A stretch of 64,000 nucleotides of DNA. Source: Paenibacillus sp. FSL R5-0623. GTDB taxonomy: Bacteria > Bacillota > Bacilli > Paenibacillales > Paenibacillaceae. Shown here piece after piece: positions 8,626 to 18,530 of the stretch. The translations under genes were made by a program, and so were the position numbers. The notes beneath the pieces are model-generated. The model did no database searches, was not told the DNA's origin, and saw only the letters and a program-made list of their open reading frames with translations. Where the stretch lies: the NCBI RefSeq assembly GCF_037974265.1, contig NZ_CP150233.1:4712001-4776000 (forward strand), written 5' to 3'. Every line of letters starts with the position of its first letter. Position 1 is the stretch's first letter.

Positions 8626-8774
8626 GTTTGCTTCCTCCTTTGCTTCAAAACCGATGAACACGGTATATTCTGTTGTTACAGACCGTGCTCTGGCGCCATG
8701 GAACGATGGTCACGATTTATACGGTATCTTATGTCAGCCCCGTCTTGTGTGTGACAATCGCCCACAAACACACT

Positions 8775-9884
8775 TTATCGGCGTGCAGCAAGACGCTGAA
8801 TTTCATGAACAAGCACTTCAGCTGCATCGGGTTTCCCCAGTTTCCGGGAGGCTTCAGCCATTCGTTTGCGTCCCGATTCATCATTCATAATCTTGGCAAT
8901 GGCTTCATACAGGACTTTGCCTGTAAGCTCCTTCTCCAGCATCGTGAGTGATGCGCCTCCACCTTCAAGCGTGCGTGCATTGGCTTCCTGATGATTATTA
9001 GTCACGTTAGGTGACGGAATCAGGATTGAAGGAATCCCCAGTGATGTAATCTCCGCAAGGAATGATGCACCTGCACGGTTTACAATCAAGGATGTGCAGG
9101 CAAGCACCTCAGGCATATTGTGCACATAAGGCAGGACATGCAGGTGGTTTGGCATCGTACCCAATGAGCTGCGAATGGCTTCACGCGTTTCATCAAAATA
9201 GGTATCCCCTGTCACGTAAACGACATGTACATCGTCCAGTTGTTCCAGCAATGGAGCCATGTCCACCATGGCCTGATTGATTGCTTTTGCCCCGCGACTG
9301 CCACCAACCACAAGAACAACACGGCTGTTCATCGGTACACCTAACGTGGCAAAACCACGATCACGGCTAGCCTGGGCTACCGTAGTCGCTCGCGGATTAC
9401 CGGTGTAAATCACCTTTTTTGCGCCGGAAAACGATTTTTCAGAACCTTCAAAGCTAACGGCAACCGTGTCCACATAACGCATCAAAAATTTGTTCGTCAG
9501 ACCAGGAATGGCGTTCTGTTCATGAATTATACTCGGAATTCCCAGTTTTGTTGCTGCATATACCACAGGTCCACACACATATCCACCTGTACCAATCACA
9601 ACATCCGGTTTGAATTCCTTCAGCATTTTTTTGGACTTGCGTACACCTTGAATGAAACGCATGACCGTTTTCAGGTTGTCGATGGACAATTTCCGCCGAA
9701 AGCCCGTAATATCAATGGATTTAAAAGGAATATTTTCTTGGGGAACCAGCTTACTTTCCAGCCCTCTGGTTCCTCCGATGTATAGAAATGTCGAGTCCGG
9801 GTTCTCCGCCTCGCATTGTCTTGCTATGGCAACGGCCGGATAGATATGTCCACCCGTACCGCCACCGCTTAGAACGACTCGCAT
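8775..9884 (-). CDS. murG: Lipid II synthase MurG (UDP-GlcNAc transferase)
   Basis: GT-B glycosyltransferase at the inner membrane face that adds GlcNAc to lipid I to make lipid II. It is 369 aa from ATG 9884 (MRVVLSGGGTGGHIYPA). The GGTGGH loop at residues 8-13 binds the lipid acceptor diphosphate. VVIGTGGYVCGPVV and the UDP-GlcNAc site SRGAKAINQAM plus VNRAGASFLAEI follow. The ribosome-binding site GAGGTGA contains the TGA stop of the preceding spoVE gene, implying translational coupling. A gap of 149 bp to murB contains only a weak stem-loop (8660-8686). Confidence 0.96.
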   Translation of the reverse strand: MRVVLSGGGTGGHIYPAVAIARQCEAENPDSTFLYIGGTRGLESKLVPQENIPFKSIDITGFRRKLSIDNLKTVMRFIQGVRKSKKMLKEFKPDVVIGTGGYVCGPVVYAATKLGIPSIIHEQNAIPGLTNKFLMRYVDTVAVSFEGSEKSFSGAKKVIYTGNPRATTVAQASRDRGFATLGVPMNSRVVLVVGGSRGAKAINQAMVDMAPLLEQLDDVHVVYVTGDTYFDETREAIRSSLGTMPNHLHVLPYVHNMPEVLACTSLIVNRAGASFLAEITSLGIPSILIPSPNVTNNHQEANARTLEGGGASLTMLEKELTGKVLYEAIAKIMNDESGRKRMAEASRKLGKPDAAEVLVHEIQRLAARR

Positions 9885-9891
9885 CGCATAG

Positions 9892-10989
9892 TCACCTCGC
9901 ATAACGGGATAAATTCACTAAAATGCCCAGTGCTGTGAGCATGAGGGTCAATGATGACCCGCCGTAACTGATCAGAGGCAATGTAATGCCCGTAACAGGC
10001 ATCATGCCAATGACAACACCAATGTTAATAATGACCTGTACGGCGACCATACCTACGATACCAACACCAAGCAGACTGCCAAAGGCATCCGGAATGGTCA
10101 TGGCTACACGCATCCCTCTCCACACCAGCACCAGAAACAACAATAATACAATCATTCCACCTATAAAGCCGAGTTCTTCGGCCAAAATACTAAAAATAAA
10201 ATCCGTTTGCGGTTCAGGTACATAGCTGTACTTCTGCCGGCTCATACCCAGTCCCAATCCCGCCAGTCCACCAGGACCAATTGCGTATAAGGATTGAATG
10301 ATCTGATATCCGGCACCCAGCGGATCGGACCACGGGTCCAAAAACGCTGTGATACGCTGCAGCCGATAGGGTGCTGCTGCAATCAAAGCTGCAAACCCCG
10401 CTACGCCGCCAAGAGCAAGCAAGCTCAGATGTTTCATTCGCGCTCCGGCTGTGAAAATAATAAGCATCGATGCGCCCATCATCACGGTGCCAGTCCCCAA
10501 ATCAGGTTGCAGCATAATAATCCCAAAAGCCAAACCAATCAATCCCAGCGGTGGCAGAAGCCCCGTTGTGAAGGTTTTGATTTTGCCCGGTTCCTTGCTC
10601 AGCCAGTGAGCGAGAAACAGAATCATGCCCAGCTTCATAAATTCTGAGGGCTGAATACCGAACGAACCAATGCCCAGCCAACTTCGTGCACCACCGCGAA
10701 CCACACCGATTCCAGGAATGAGCACCGCAATGAGCATAATAAAACAGGCAATCAATATAGGCTTGGCATATTTCCTCCACACCCGGTAGTCTACATTAGC
10801 AGTTACGAACATGGCCACAAGCCCAAGAACCGCAAACAGGGCCTGTCTTTTTACAAAATAAAATGAATCGCCATAGTCATGAAAGGCAAGCACCGAGCCC
10901 GCACTATATACCATAATAATGCCGATGGCAAGCAATGCCAAAATACAAATCAGCAACCAAATATCTGGTGCCGGTCGCGTCTGTTTCAT
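9892..10989 (-). CDS. spoVE: SEDS-family peptidoglycan polymerase SpoVE/FtsW
   Basis: Polytopic membrane glycosyltransferase that polymerises lipid II, working with a cognate class B PBP. It is 365 aa with ten predicted transmembrane helices. SEDS signatures are GARSWLGIGSFGIQPSE, LQPDLGTG, and the C-terminal VTGITLPLISYGGSS. Its place between murD and murG matches spoVE of B. subtilis, the SpoVD partner for the spore cortex. The cluster has both spoVD and pbpB, and no other SEDS gene is in the window, so a role in vegetative septation (FtsW) is possible. Sequence alone does not separate the two. Confidence 0.93.
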   Translation of the reverse strand: MKQTRPAPDIWLLICILALLAIGIIMVYSAGSVLAFHDYGDSFYFVKRQALFAVLGLVAMFVTANVDYRVWRKYAKPILIACFIMLIAVLIPGIGVVRGGARSWLGIGSFGIQPSEFMKLGMILFLAHWLSKEPGKIKTFTTGLLPPLGLIGLAFGIIMLQPDLGTGTVMMGASMLIIFTAGARMKHLSLLALGGVAGFAALIAAAPYRLQRITAFLDPWSDPLGAGYQIIQSLYAIGPGGLAGLGLGMSRQKYSYVPEPQTDFIFSILAEELGFIGGMIVLLLFLVLVWRGMRVAMTIPDAFGSLLGVGIVGMVAVQVIINIGVVIGMMPVTGITLPLISYGGSSLTLMLTALGILVNLSRYAR

Positions 10990-11011
10990 CAGGAGGCCAC
11001 CCCTTGCATGG

Positions 11012-11039
11012 AAGTAGGGGCTTTTCCACCCCCCTACTT
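11012..11039 (-). other. Intercistronic stem-loop at the murD-spoVE junction
   Basis: Perfect 9-bp inverted repeat AAGTAGGGG/CCCCTACTT with a 10-nt loop, overlapping the murD stop codon and lying 23 bp before the spoVE start. No T-run follows. It resembles the murA-divIB stem-loop in size and setting but not in sequence. Confidence 0.45.
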
Positions 11040-12459
11040 ACAAGTTATGCGCCGCCTCTTTAAAAATGCGTCCCCGCTCTTCATAGGAAGAAAACATGTC
11101 CCAACTTGCACATGCCGGGGATAACAAAACGACATCACCGGCACTGGCAAGCTTCGATGCTTCCTGCACAGCAACGGTTAACGTCCGGGCAGCGTCCTCC
11201 TCATTATCGACGACCTTAATTTGCTTTAATCCGGCAAGTTCCGCGACTTTGGCAATTTTCGTCCGTGTTTCTCCAAGCGCAACAACAGCTTTTACCCGTT
11301 CCTGGAACAAGGGTAACAACTCCATCATGTCTGACCCGCGATCCAACCCTCCAGCAATCAATACGACCGGTTCCTTGAACGAATTCAGGGCCATGACCGT
11401 AGCCTTCGAATTGGTCGCTTTGGAGTTGTTGTAGTACGCAGAGCCATTATGCTCTAGAACGTATTCAAGTCGGTGTTCAACCGCCTTGAAATCTGCAAGT
11501 GGATCAGCCAACACTGCTGGATCAGCTCCTGCCGCTACGGCGATGGCTACAGCAGCCATTGCATTCTCCACATTGAATCGTCCAGCGATGCCAATGTTCT
11601 CGATGTCAATAATGGTGTGGTGATTTCCCTTTTCATCCGCGTAGATAATCTGACGCTTCACATCATCCTCTTCTCCATCTACATAAGGAGGATCTGCATA
11701 CACACCTACATCCAACTTCTCAATCATTGAGAAGGGAAGCAATCTGCCTTTGATGTAAGGAACCAGACCACGACATACCGCATCATCCCAATTCAGAATG
11801 GCTACGTCGTCAGGCTGCTGATTCGCGAACAGTTTGGCTTTGGAAGCCACATAATCATCCAGATCCCCATGATAGTCCAGATGTGTCTCTGCAACGTTAA
11901 GCAAGCTGGCAATCCGGGGACGGAAATCAACCGTTCCTTTGAGCTGGAAACTGCTAAGCTCAACAACCATCCAGTTATCTGGAGAAGCTTGCTCTGCCGC
12001 TTCACAGAGAGGTGTTCCGATATTACCGGCAACGATCGGGTTGAGGCCGGCATGTTCCAACATTTCCCCCACCCAAGTGGTTGTTGTTGTTTTACCGTTG
12101 GAACCCGTAATCCCGATCATGGGTGCAGCACATAGATGATAAGCTACCTCTACTTCGGTCACCACTTCAATGCCCAATGCCAAAGCTTGCTGCACAGGAG
12201 CTGCATGGTATGGGATACCCGGGTTTTTGACAACCAGCTTCACACCACTGTGAATCAGATCATCCGGATGCCCTCCGCATACAACAGAAATTCCCAAAGC
12301 CTCCAATTCGGAAGCTTCGGGACATTGATCTCTCTCTTTTTTATCATTTACTGTAACCTTCGCTCCGGCGCGATCCAGCACTTTGGCGACCTGTACGCCG
12401 CTTTTGGCCAATCCGAGCACAACGACTTGTTGTCCGCGATATGATTCAGGATGGTTCAT
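11038..12459 (-). CDS. murD: UDP-N-acetylmuramoylalanine-D-glutamate ligase MurD
   Basis: Mur ligase adding D-Glu to UDP-MurNAc-L-Ala. It is 473 aa. The N-terminal Rossmann domain starts at VVVLGLAKSG. The central ATPase P-loop is GITGSNGKTTTT, with the Mur signature FNVENAMAA. The C-terminal ligand domain includes LIAGGLDRGSDM and LLSPACASWDMF. The ATG at 12459 lies 1 bp after the mraY stop (TAG ATC ATG), with AAGGGG inside the mraY end, so the two are coupled. Confidence 0.97.
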   Translation of the reverse strand: MNHPESYRGQQVVVLGLAKSGVQVAKVLDRAGAKVTVNDKKERDQCPEASELEALGISVVCGGHPDDLIHSGVKLVVKNPGIPYHAAPVQQALALGIEVVTEVEVAYHLCAAPMIGITGSNGKTTTTTWVGEMLEHAGLNPIVAGNIGTPLCEAAEQASPDNWMVVELSSFQLKGTVDFRPRIASLLNVAETHLDYHGDLDDYVASKAKLFANQQPDDVAILNWDDAVCRGLVPYIKGRLLPFSMIEKLDVGVYADPPYVDGEEDDVKRQIIYADEKGNHHTIIDIENIGIAGRFNVENAMAAVAIAVAAGADPAVLADPLADFKAVEHRLEYVLEHNGSAYYNNSKATNSKATVMALNSFKEPVVLIAGGLDRGSDMMELLPLFQERVKAVVALGETRTKIAKVAELAGLKQIKVVDNEEDAARTLTVAVQEASKLASAGDVVLLSPACASWDMFSSYEERGRIFKEAAHNL

Positions 12460-12462
12460 GAT

Positions 12463-13431
12463 CTACAACCCCTTGTTGAGATAAAGTCCAAGAGCGGCCA
12501 AAATTGCGCCTACCGCCCAAAAGGTAATAACAACCCGCCATTCTGACCAACCACTTAATTCAAAGTGATGGTGAATGGGGCTCATTTTGAATACACGCTT
12601 GCCACGAGTCTTGAAAGATACCACTTGAATGATGACAGACAGGATCTCGATAACAAAAATACCGCCAATGATAACAAATAGAAGCTCTGTCTTGGTTACA
12701 ATCGCTACCGCACCAATCGCACCGCCAATACCCAGAGAACCGGTGTCGCCCATAAACACTTTGGCCGGATGTGCATTGTATACCAGAAAACCGAGTACAG
12801 CTCCGATCATCGCTGCTGCACACACTGCTGCCGGCATCGACGTGGCTTGCATCGCCACAATGGCAAACGCGCCAAAGGCAATTGCACTTACCCCTGACAG
12901 CAAACCATCCAGACCGTCGGTAAAGTTAACCGCATTGGTAATGGCAAGCATCATGAATACGACAAACGGATAATAGAACCATCCGGTCCAGTCGAACGAA
13001 AATGACGTACCCGGAATAGAGATGGCTGTGCTGTGTCCATTCTGGATCAGCAAGAAACACATCACTGCACTGAAGAACAATTGGCCCAGCATTTTTTGTC
13101 TGGCCGTCAGTCCCAGCGAACGTTTGAACACAATTTTGATGTAATCATCCAGGAAGCCAATTAGCCCAAATCCCAGCGTAGCCACAAGCAAGACATAAAA
13201 GTCTGTATTCTTGACTGCCGAAAATTTCAAAAAGGCCAATGTGAACGCAACTAAAATGACGACTCCACCCATTGTAGGTGTTCCGCTTTTTTTCAAATGG
13301 CTCTGAGGCCCATCTTCCCTAACTTGCTGTCCGAATTTCATTCGACGTAACAGCGGAATCAGGAGCGGTGCGGCAATCACCGCCAGAATAAATGAAACAC
13401 CGATTGTTAACAGTAATACCTGAAAATCCAT
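12463..13431 (-). CDS. mraY: Phospho-N-acetylmuramoyl-pentapeptide transferase MraY
   Basis: Integral membrane enzyme that moves phospho-MurNAc-pentapeptide from UDP to undecaprenyl phosphate, giving lipid I. It is 322 aa with about ten transmembrane helices. Conserved loops are GTPTMGG (residues ~50-56), the acidic pair in FLDDYIKI, NFTDGLDGL, VFMGDTGSL and the histidine motif SPIHHHFE. ATG 13431 has GAGGGGTGAACCC before it. It is flanked by murF and murD in the biosynthetic order expected for the cluster. Confidence 0.97.
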   Translation of the reverse strand: MDFQVLLLTIGVSFILAVIAAPLLIPLLRRMKFGQQVREDGPQSHLKKSGTPTMGGVVILVAFTLAFLKFSAVKNTDFYVLLVATLGFGLIGFLDDYIKIVFKRSLGLTARQKMLGQLFFSAVMCFLLIQNGHSTAISIPGTSFSFDWTGWFYYPFVVFMMLAITNAVNFTDGLDGLLSGVSAIAFGAFAIVAMQATSMPAAVCAAAMIGAVLGFLVYNAHPAKVFMGDTGSLGIGGAIGAVAIVTKTELLFVIIGGIFVIEILSVIIQVVSFKTRGKRVFKMSPIHHHFELSGWSEWRVVITFWAVGAILAALGLYLNKGL

Positions 13432-13443
13432 GGGTTCACCCCT

Positions 13444-14859
13444 CTAGTCTACTCGATTCTGTAATGGTGCTATTTGTAGTGCTTCGACCACGTCCTCCAG
13501 CTTCATGCCTCTTGAGGCTTTGAACAAGACAACGTCTCTGGGATGTAGTTTCTCCAGTAGATAACGGGTCATTTCTTCTTTATCTATAAAAGCATGCACA
13601 GCCTCTGCCGGCATATGCTTTCTTGCTCCTTCAGCAATATGTGCTGATAGCGGGCCATATACGAGCACCATGTCCATTTTGGCAGAGGTAATATACTCAC
13701 CAATTCCAAGATGCAGATCCTGCTCTTGAGGACCAAGTTCAAGCATATCACCAAGCACAGCCACTTTCATACGGTATCCTTTCAGACCTTCTAATACATC
13801 GATTGCGGCCTTCATGGAGGTTGGACTTGCATTGTATGCATCATTCAGCAGGGTTAGACCACTAACGCCTTGAGTAACCTCAATACGCATGCCTGTCAGT
13901 TTCAAGCGAGACAATCCCGCTGCAATCTGCTCCGTCGTCACTTTGAAATGACGAGCTACTGCCAAAGCAGCCAGACAGTTAACGACATTATGCGTTCCTA
14001 GCAGAGGTAGCGTAAATGCATGTTCTCCAGACTGTTTGGTGGTGAAAACTACGCCGTTCTGCGCATTCATAAGTCCGGTAGGATAGTCATCATTATCGGT
14101 TTGCAGACCAAATGTAAACCGCTGCAATCCCTCAGGTTGTTTCGTTGCGGGCTCTTCAAGGACTTGTGCAATTAAAGGCTCGTCTCCGTTGTATATCAGT
14201 AACCCGCCAGACTTCAATCCCGCGGCAATCTCGGCTTTGGCTCTGGCAATCTCCAATCTGGACCCCAGCTGAAGCAGATGAGATTCACCAATATTGGTTA
14301 TAATCGCTACATCTGGCTGAGCAATAACCGACAATTCGTTAATTTCCCCGCGACCACTCATACCCATCTCCAAAATGATAATCTCGGTATCCGGGTCCAT
14401 GCTTAGTACAGTCAGTGGTAAACCAATGTGATTATTAAAGTTGCCTTGCGTCTTATGCACTTTGAACGTCGTTGAGAGAATGGCATCAACGATGTCCTTT
14501 GTTGTTGTCTTGCCGTTGCTGCCTGTAATGCCAACAACAGCCGCTTTATTCTCCGTTAGATAAGCAGATGCGAGTGCTTGCAGTGCGACAAGTGTGTCGT
14601 CAACAACAATGACAGCTCCTTGTGGCGGAATACCATGATCCTTTTGCCAGATCGCGCCTGCAGCCCCCTTCTCTAGACAGGCTTGCACAAATTCGTGTCC
14701 GTCAAACCTTTCACCCACTAGAGGAATAAATAAACTGCCTTCCAGAGGTTTACGCGAATCGGTAAACACCCCTTCCACCATTACATTGCCATGAGCGGCA
14801 ACGTCACTTAATGTTCCTCCACACATCTCGGCCAATTGTGCCAATGTTCTTTTTATCAA
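13444..14859 (-). CDS. murF: UDP-N-acetylmuramoyl-tripeptide-D-alanyl-D-alanine ligase MurF
   Basis: Final cytoplasmic Mur ligase; joins D-Ala-D-Ala to the UDP-MurNAc-tripeptide. It is 471 aa. The P-loop is GITGSNGKTTTKD, followed by LEMGMSGRGEI and TNIGESHL in the central domain. The C-terminal domain has LNDAYNASPTSM, AVLGDMLELG and LFKASRGMKLE. The start is TTG 14859, whose TTGA overlaps the murE TGA stop by 4 bp, with AAGGGG 9 nt upstream. In B. subtilis murF lies elsewhere beside ddl; here it is inside the dcw operon between murE and mraY. Confidence 0.97.
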   Translation of the reverse strand: MIKRTLAQLAEMCGGTLSDVAAHGNVMVEGVFTDSRKPLEGSLFIPLVGERFDGHEFVQACLEKGAAGAIWQKDHGIPPQGAVIVVDDTLVALQALASAYLTENKAAVVGITGSNGKTTTKDIVDAILSTTFKVHKTQGNFNNHIGLPLTVLSMDPDTEIIILEMGMSGRGEINELSVIAQPDVAIITNIGESHLLQLGSRLEIARAKAEIAAGLKSGGLLIYNGDEPLIAQVLEEPATKQPEGLQRFTFGLQTDNDDYPTGLMNAQNGVVFTTKQSGEHAFTLPLLGTHNVVNCLAALAVARHFKVTTEQIAAGLSRLKLTGMRIEVTQGVSGLTLLNDAYNASPTSMKAAIDVLEGLKGYRMKVAVLGDMLELGPQEQDLHLGIGEYITSAKMDMVLVYGPLSAHIAEGARKHMPAEAVHAFIDKEEMTRYLLEKLHPRDVVLFKASRGMKLEDVVEALQIAPLQNRVD

Positions 14860-16343
14860 TTGGATTTGCCCCTTATCGCTTCTTTGGCTATGATTCGGTC
14901 ATCAAAATCGGTTTTGGTTGTGCCGATAATCTGATAGGTCTCGTGACCCTTGCCCGCAATCAATACTACATCGGCTGGGCTTGCCATTTCAATAGCTTCA
15001 TGAATCGCCTGGCGTCGATCCACAATCATCGTATAACGTTCAGCAGGAACGGATTCTTCAATCAGGCCCTGTTCAATGTCTTTGAGAATCAGATCCGGAT
15101 CTTCTGTCCGTGGATTATCGGAAGTAACCAGTACAAAATCACTATAATTCGCAGCAATTTTCCCCATGAGAGGGCGTTTGGTACGGTCCCTGTCACCACC
15201 ACAACCAAACACGCAAATTACACGTCCTTCGGCAAATTCCTTCACCGTCCGCAGCACATTCTCCAGTCCATCCGGTGTATGGGCATAATCGACAATAACA
15301 GCAAATGGCTGTCCTTCGTCCACTCCTTCAACACGTCCATCCACGCCCGGAACCGTCTCCAGACTGCGCTTGATCTCTTCCAGCGGAATACCTTCCACCA
15401 GCGCTGCAGAAATTGCTGCCATTGCATTGTACACATTGAATTTGCCTACCATGCGCAATCGAATATCCGCGCTGCCTGCAAATGTATCCACGTGGAAAGA
15501 AGTTCCCTGAGACGTGATTGAGATTTGGGATGCGCGTACATCCGCCTTTTCACCCATGCCATATGTAATCACTTCAGCCGCAGTCACAGAGATGAAATAA
15601 GCCGCAGCCGGATCATCTACATTGATGACAGCGAATTTACGCTGTGTAACATCTTCCGTATAACCGTTACCCAGACGTGCAAAGAACAATCCTTTGGCCC
15701 CGCGATATTCCTCCATGGAATGGTGGTAGTCCAGATGATCCTGCGTCAGGTTAGTGAATACCGCAGTACGGAAATTTGTTCCCTTTACTCGCCCTTGTTC
15801 CAATGCATGAGAAGAAACTTCCATAACACAGCAGTCCGTACCCTTCTGAACCATATCGTGCAGACTACGCTGCAGATCAAGCGCCTCTGGTGTTGTTCCT
15901 GACATCGGGTAGGTGCGACCGTCATACCGCATTTGAATAGTACCGATCAATCCCGTCTTGCGTCCGTAATCACTCATGATTTTTTCAATCAAATAGGTGG
16001 TCGTTGTTTTTCCGTTCGTTCCCGTTACACCAATCATATTCATCTTCTGGCTTGGCGAGTCAAAAAAGAAATCTGCCAGAACAGCCATCGCAAACCGGCT
16101 GTCCTTCACCAGCAATTGTGGTACAGGCAGATCCAGCTGCCGTTCAACCACCAATGCGACTGCACCAGCATTTACAGCTTTTTCTGCATAATCATGACCA
16201 TCTACCGTATGTCCCGGAAGACAGATAAACAGATCACCCGGTTTTACCTGCCGGGAATCTGTCTGAAGGTTTTGGCATTCTGTATTTGATTCGCCCACGA
16301 GGCGGGCGGTGGTCAGCATCGATGCAAATTGTTTTAAAAGCAC
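14856..16343 (-). CDS. murE: UDP-N-acetylmuramoyl-tripeptide synthetase MurE
   Basis: Adds the third residue to UDP-MurNAc-L-Ala-D-Glu. It is 495 aa from GTG 16343, preceded by GTGAGGTT; the longer in-frame extension to 16466 lacks a ribosome-binding site. The P-loop is GVTGTNGKTTTT. The C-terminal specificity loop reads SDNPRTEDP, the DNPR form typical of enzymes that add meso-diaminopimelate. This predicts a DAP-type wall as in other Paenibacillus. A TATAAT with a CAGACA 16 bp upstream (16365-16392) may be a weak internal promoter. Confidence 0.96.
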   Translation of the reverse strand: MLLKQFASMLTTARLVGESNTECQNLQTDSRQVKPGDLFICLPGHTVDGHDYAEKAVNAGAVALVVERQLDLPVPQLLVKDSRFAMAVLADFFFDSPSQKMNMIGVTGTNGKTTTTYLIEKIMSDYGRKTGLIGTIQMRYDGRTYPMSGTTPEALDLQRSLHDMVQKGTDCCVMEVSSHALEQGRVKGTNFRTAVFTNLTQDHLDYHHSMEEYRGAKGLFFARLGNGYTEDVTQRKFAVINVDDPAAAYFISVTAAEVITYGMGEKADVRASQISITSQGTSFHVDTFAGSADIRLRMVGKFNVYNAMAAISAALVEGIPLEEIKRSLETVPGVDGRVEGVDEGQPFAVIVDYAHTPDGLENVLRTVKEFAEGRVICVFGCGGDRDRTKRPLMGKIAANYSDFVLVTSDNPRTEDPDLILKDIEQGLIEESVPAERYTMIVDRRQAIHEAIEMASPADVVLIAGKGHETYQIIGTTKTDFDDRIIAKEAIRGKSN

Positions 16344-16483
16344 ATGAATAACCTCACTTTTCCAATTATACTTCTGTTTTAACATATGTCTGTATTTATT
16401 AATATCGTCAATACAACCCAATAATGAAACGCACCTGGATGAATTTTGTTGCGCCAGAAGCTTCAAACTACCCCTAAGCCCCG

Positions 16484-18436
16484 TTATTCATCCTTTGTGT
16501 GATCATGTGCATCGTTCAGTACATCCCCCATATAAATGCGGATGGTTGATCCCTGATCTACCCTCGCCCCAGGTTTAGGTGCCTGATTAATCACGTATTT
16601 ACCACTGCCAGACTTCGCCAGCATAAAATTCATGTTCAGGTCTTCGTACAGATCTTCAACAGTAGCTCCTGTCAGGTCTGGGACTGTCACGATTTTGGTT
16701 TCACCATACTTGTATTCTTTTGCGACCTGATCCTTCCGAACAGGTACATTCATATAATGCAGTGCATCTTCAAGGATGTTCTGCACAATCGGGGCGGCAA
16801 CCACACCTCCAAACTGAATTCCTTTGGGATTATCAACTGCGGTATAGACCACAATCTGTGGATCATCTGCTGGTGCAAATCCGATAAAAGATACGATATG
16901 CTCAGTCGAGGAATAACGTCCGTTGATAACCTTCTGGGCTGTACCTGTTTTGCCACCGACCCGGTATCCATCAATGAATGCCGGACGCCCGGTACCTTTT
17001 GCGACAACACTCTCGAGTGCTTCACGTACTTGTTTGGATGTATTCTCCGAGATCACCTGACGAACCAGTTCCGGCTTGGCTTCTTCCATAACTTCCCCTG
17101 TGACCGGATGGACCCACGCTTTCGTAACATAAGGCTTGTAAAGTTTCCCCCCATTGATGGCCGCTGACACAGCAGCTACTTGCTGAATGGGCGTTACCGA
17201 TACACCTTGACCAAAAGCCGTTGTTGCAAGCTCGACAGGTCCCACTCTGGACAGTTTGAACAGAATTCCACTGGCTTCTCCGCTGAGGTCGATCCCTGTC
17301 TTGGTGCCAAAGCCGAAGTCTTTAATGTAGGAGAACAACGATTCTTTGCCCAGCCTCTGCCCCAAAGCCACAAAGCCCGGGTTACATGAGTTCTCCACAA
17401 CTTGTAAGAATGTCTGACTTCCATGGCCGCCCTTTTTCCAGCAACGCAGACGGGCTCCACCCACCTCAACATATCCGGGATCAAAAAATTGATCCTGTTG
17501 CAGATTGACCTTTTTCTCTTCAAGCGCCGCCGCCAAGGTAATGATCTTAAATGTGGAGCCCGGTTCGTAGGTCATCCAGATCGGCAAATTCCGATTGTAT
17601 ATCTCCGCTGGATATTGCTGATAATCGGCAGGTTCGTATCCCGGCCTGCTGGACATCCCCAAGATTTCACCCGTTTTGGGATTCATCGCTATGGCCAATG
17701 CTGAGTTCGCCTGGAACTTCACCATGGCCTGATCCAGTTCTCTCTCCATGATGGACTGAATGGATTTATCAATGGTCAGCTTGAGGTTAAGGCCGTCCTT
17801 CGGTTCCACATACTTCTCGGATGAGCCCGGCATTAGCCTTCCGGCCGCATCGGACAAGTAGGACACACTGCCATTCAAACCATTCAGCTTATCATCATAT
17901 TTCTTCTCGACACCTGTTAAGCCCTGATTGTCAATGCCCGTAAAACCAAGAATATGGGCAGCCAAATCGTCATAAGGATAAAAACGTTTATTGTCCTCAG
18001 CAACAACGATACCCGGAAGCTTCAAATCACGGATGCGCTGAGCTTTCTCCATCGTAATTTTGCGGCCGCCGGGTTGTAGTCGTACAATGAGTTCTCGTTT
18101 CTTGATGGTTGCCAGCACTTTTTCTTCCGTCATCCCAAGCAATGGAGCCAGCGCTTTAGCTGTCGATTCAGCTTCTTTAACCTGAGCCGGAATGGCCATA
18201 ATGGTTGGTGTTGTCACATTATAGGCCAGAGAGGTTCCATTTCGATCCAGGATCTCCCCCCGCTTGGCTGAGTAAGGAATATTACGCCGCCAGGATTCTT
18301 CTGCTTTTGCTGACAATTCAGGGCCTTCCCCGAGCTGTACATAAGCAAGCCTGATCATCAGGGCCGAAAATAACAAAACTAAAATCATTAAACTCCATAG
18401 CAACCTGCGTCGCAGATTTACGCTTGATCCCTTCAC
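16484..18436 (-). CDS. spoVD: Stage V sporulation protein D (class B penicillin-binding protein SpoVD)
   Basis: Monofunctional transpeptidase needed for spore cortex synthesis, normally paired with SpoVE. It is 650 aa from GTG 18436 with GGGGGGATC upstream. A basic N-terminus and one transmembrane helix (~10-32) are followed by the PBP dimerisation domain (from IPYSAKRGEILDRNG). The transpeptidase motifs are STFK (S294), SCN (350-352) and KTG (496-498). A single PASTA domain covers ~585-640. The position between pbpB and murE and the single PASTA domain match spoVD. The SxN motif is SCN, as in several sporulation PBPs. Confidence 0.95.
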   Translation of the reverse strand: MKGSSVNLRRRLLWSLMILVLLFSALMIRLAYVQLGEGPELSAKAEESWRRNIPYSAKRGEILDRNGTSLAYNVTTPTIMAIPAQVKEAESTAKALAPLLGMTEEKVLATIKKRELIVRLQPGGRKITMEKAQRIRDLKLPGIVVAEDNKRFYPYDDLAAHILGFTGIDNQGLTGVEKKYDDKLNGLNGSVSYLSDAAGRLMPGSSEKYVEPKDGLNLKLTIDKSIQSIMERELDQAMVKFQANSALAIAMNPKTGEILGMSSRPGYEPADYQQYPAEIYNRNLPIWMTYEPGSTFKIITLAAALEEKKVNLQQDQFFDPGYVEVGGARLRCWKKGGHGSQTFLQVVENSCNPGFVALGQRLGKESLFSYIKDFGFGTKTGIDLSGEASGILFKLSRVGPVELATTAFGQGVSVTPIQQVAAVSAAINGGKLYKPYVTKAWVHPVTGEVMEEAKPELVRQVISENTSKQVREALESVVAKGTGRPAFIDGYRVGGKTGTAQKVINGRYSSTEHIVSFIGFAPADDPQIVVYTAVDNPKGIQFGGVVAAPIVQNILEDALHYMNVPVRKDQVAKEYKYGETKIVTVPDLTGATVEDLYEDLNMNFMLAKSGSGKYVINQAPKPGARVDQGSTIRIYMGDVLNDAHDHTKDE

Positions 18437-18530
18437 GAAAAGATCCCCCCACTCGTCCCAAAATCATGACATTCGTTCCATTCATGAATATTCAGGACAA
18501 CCGGGGGTTAGAACAAGCTGTCAGAGCTCC

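Noticed and set aside
14811..15521. 236-codon open frame on plus, antisense to murE/murF
   Set aside because: No ribosome-binding site and no domain; both minus-strand genes are certain.
18437..18530. SigE-type promoter for spoVD in the pbpB-spoVD gap
   Set aside because: A perfect -35-like GAATATT is present on minus (18493-18487), but no CATACANT-like -10 lies at 14-16 bp; the nearest candidate (CATGATTT) is poor and too far.
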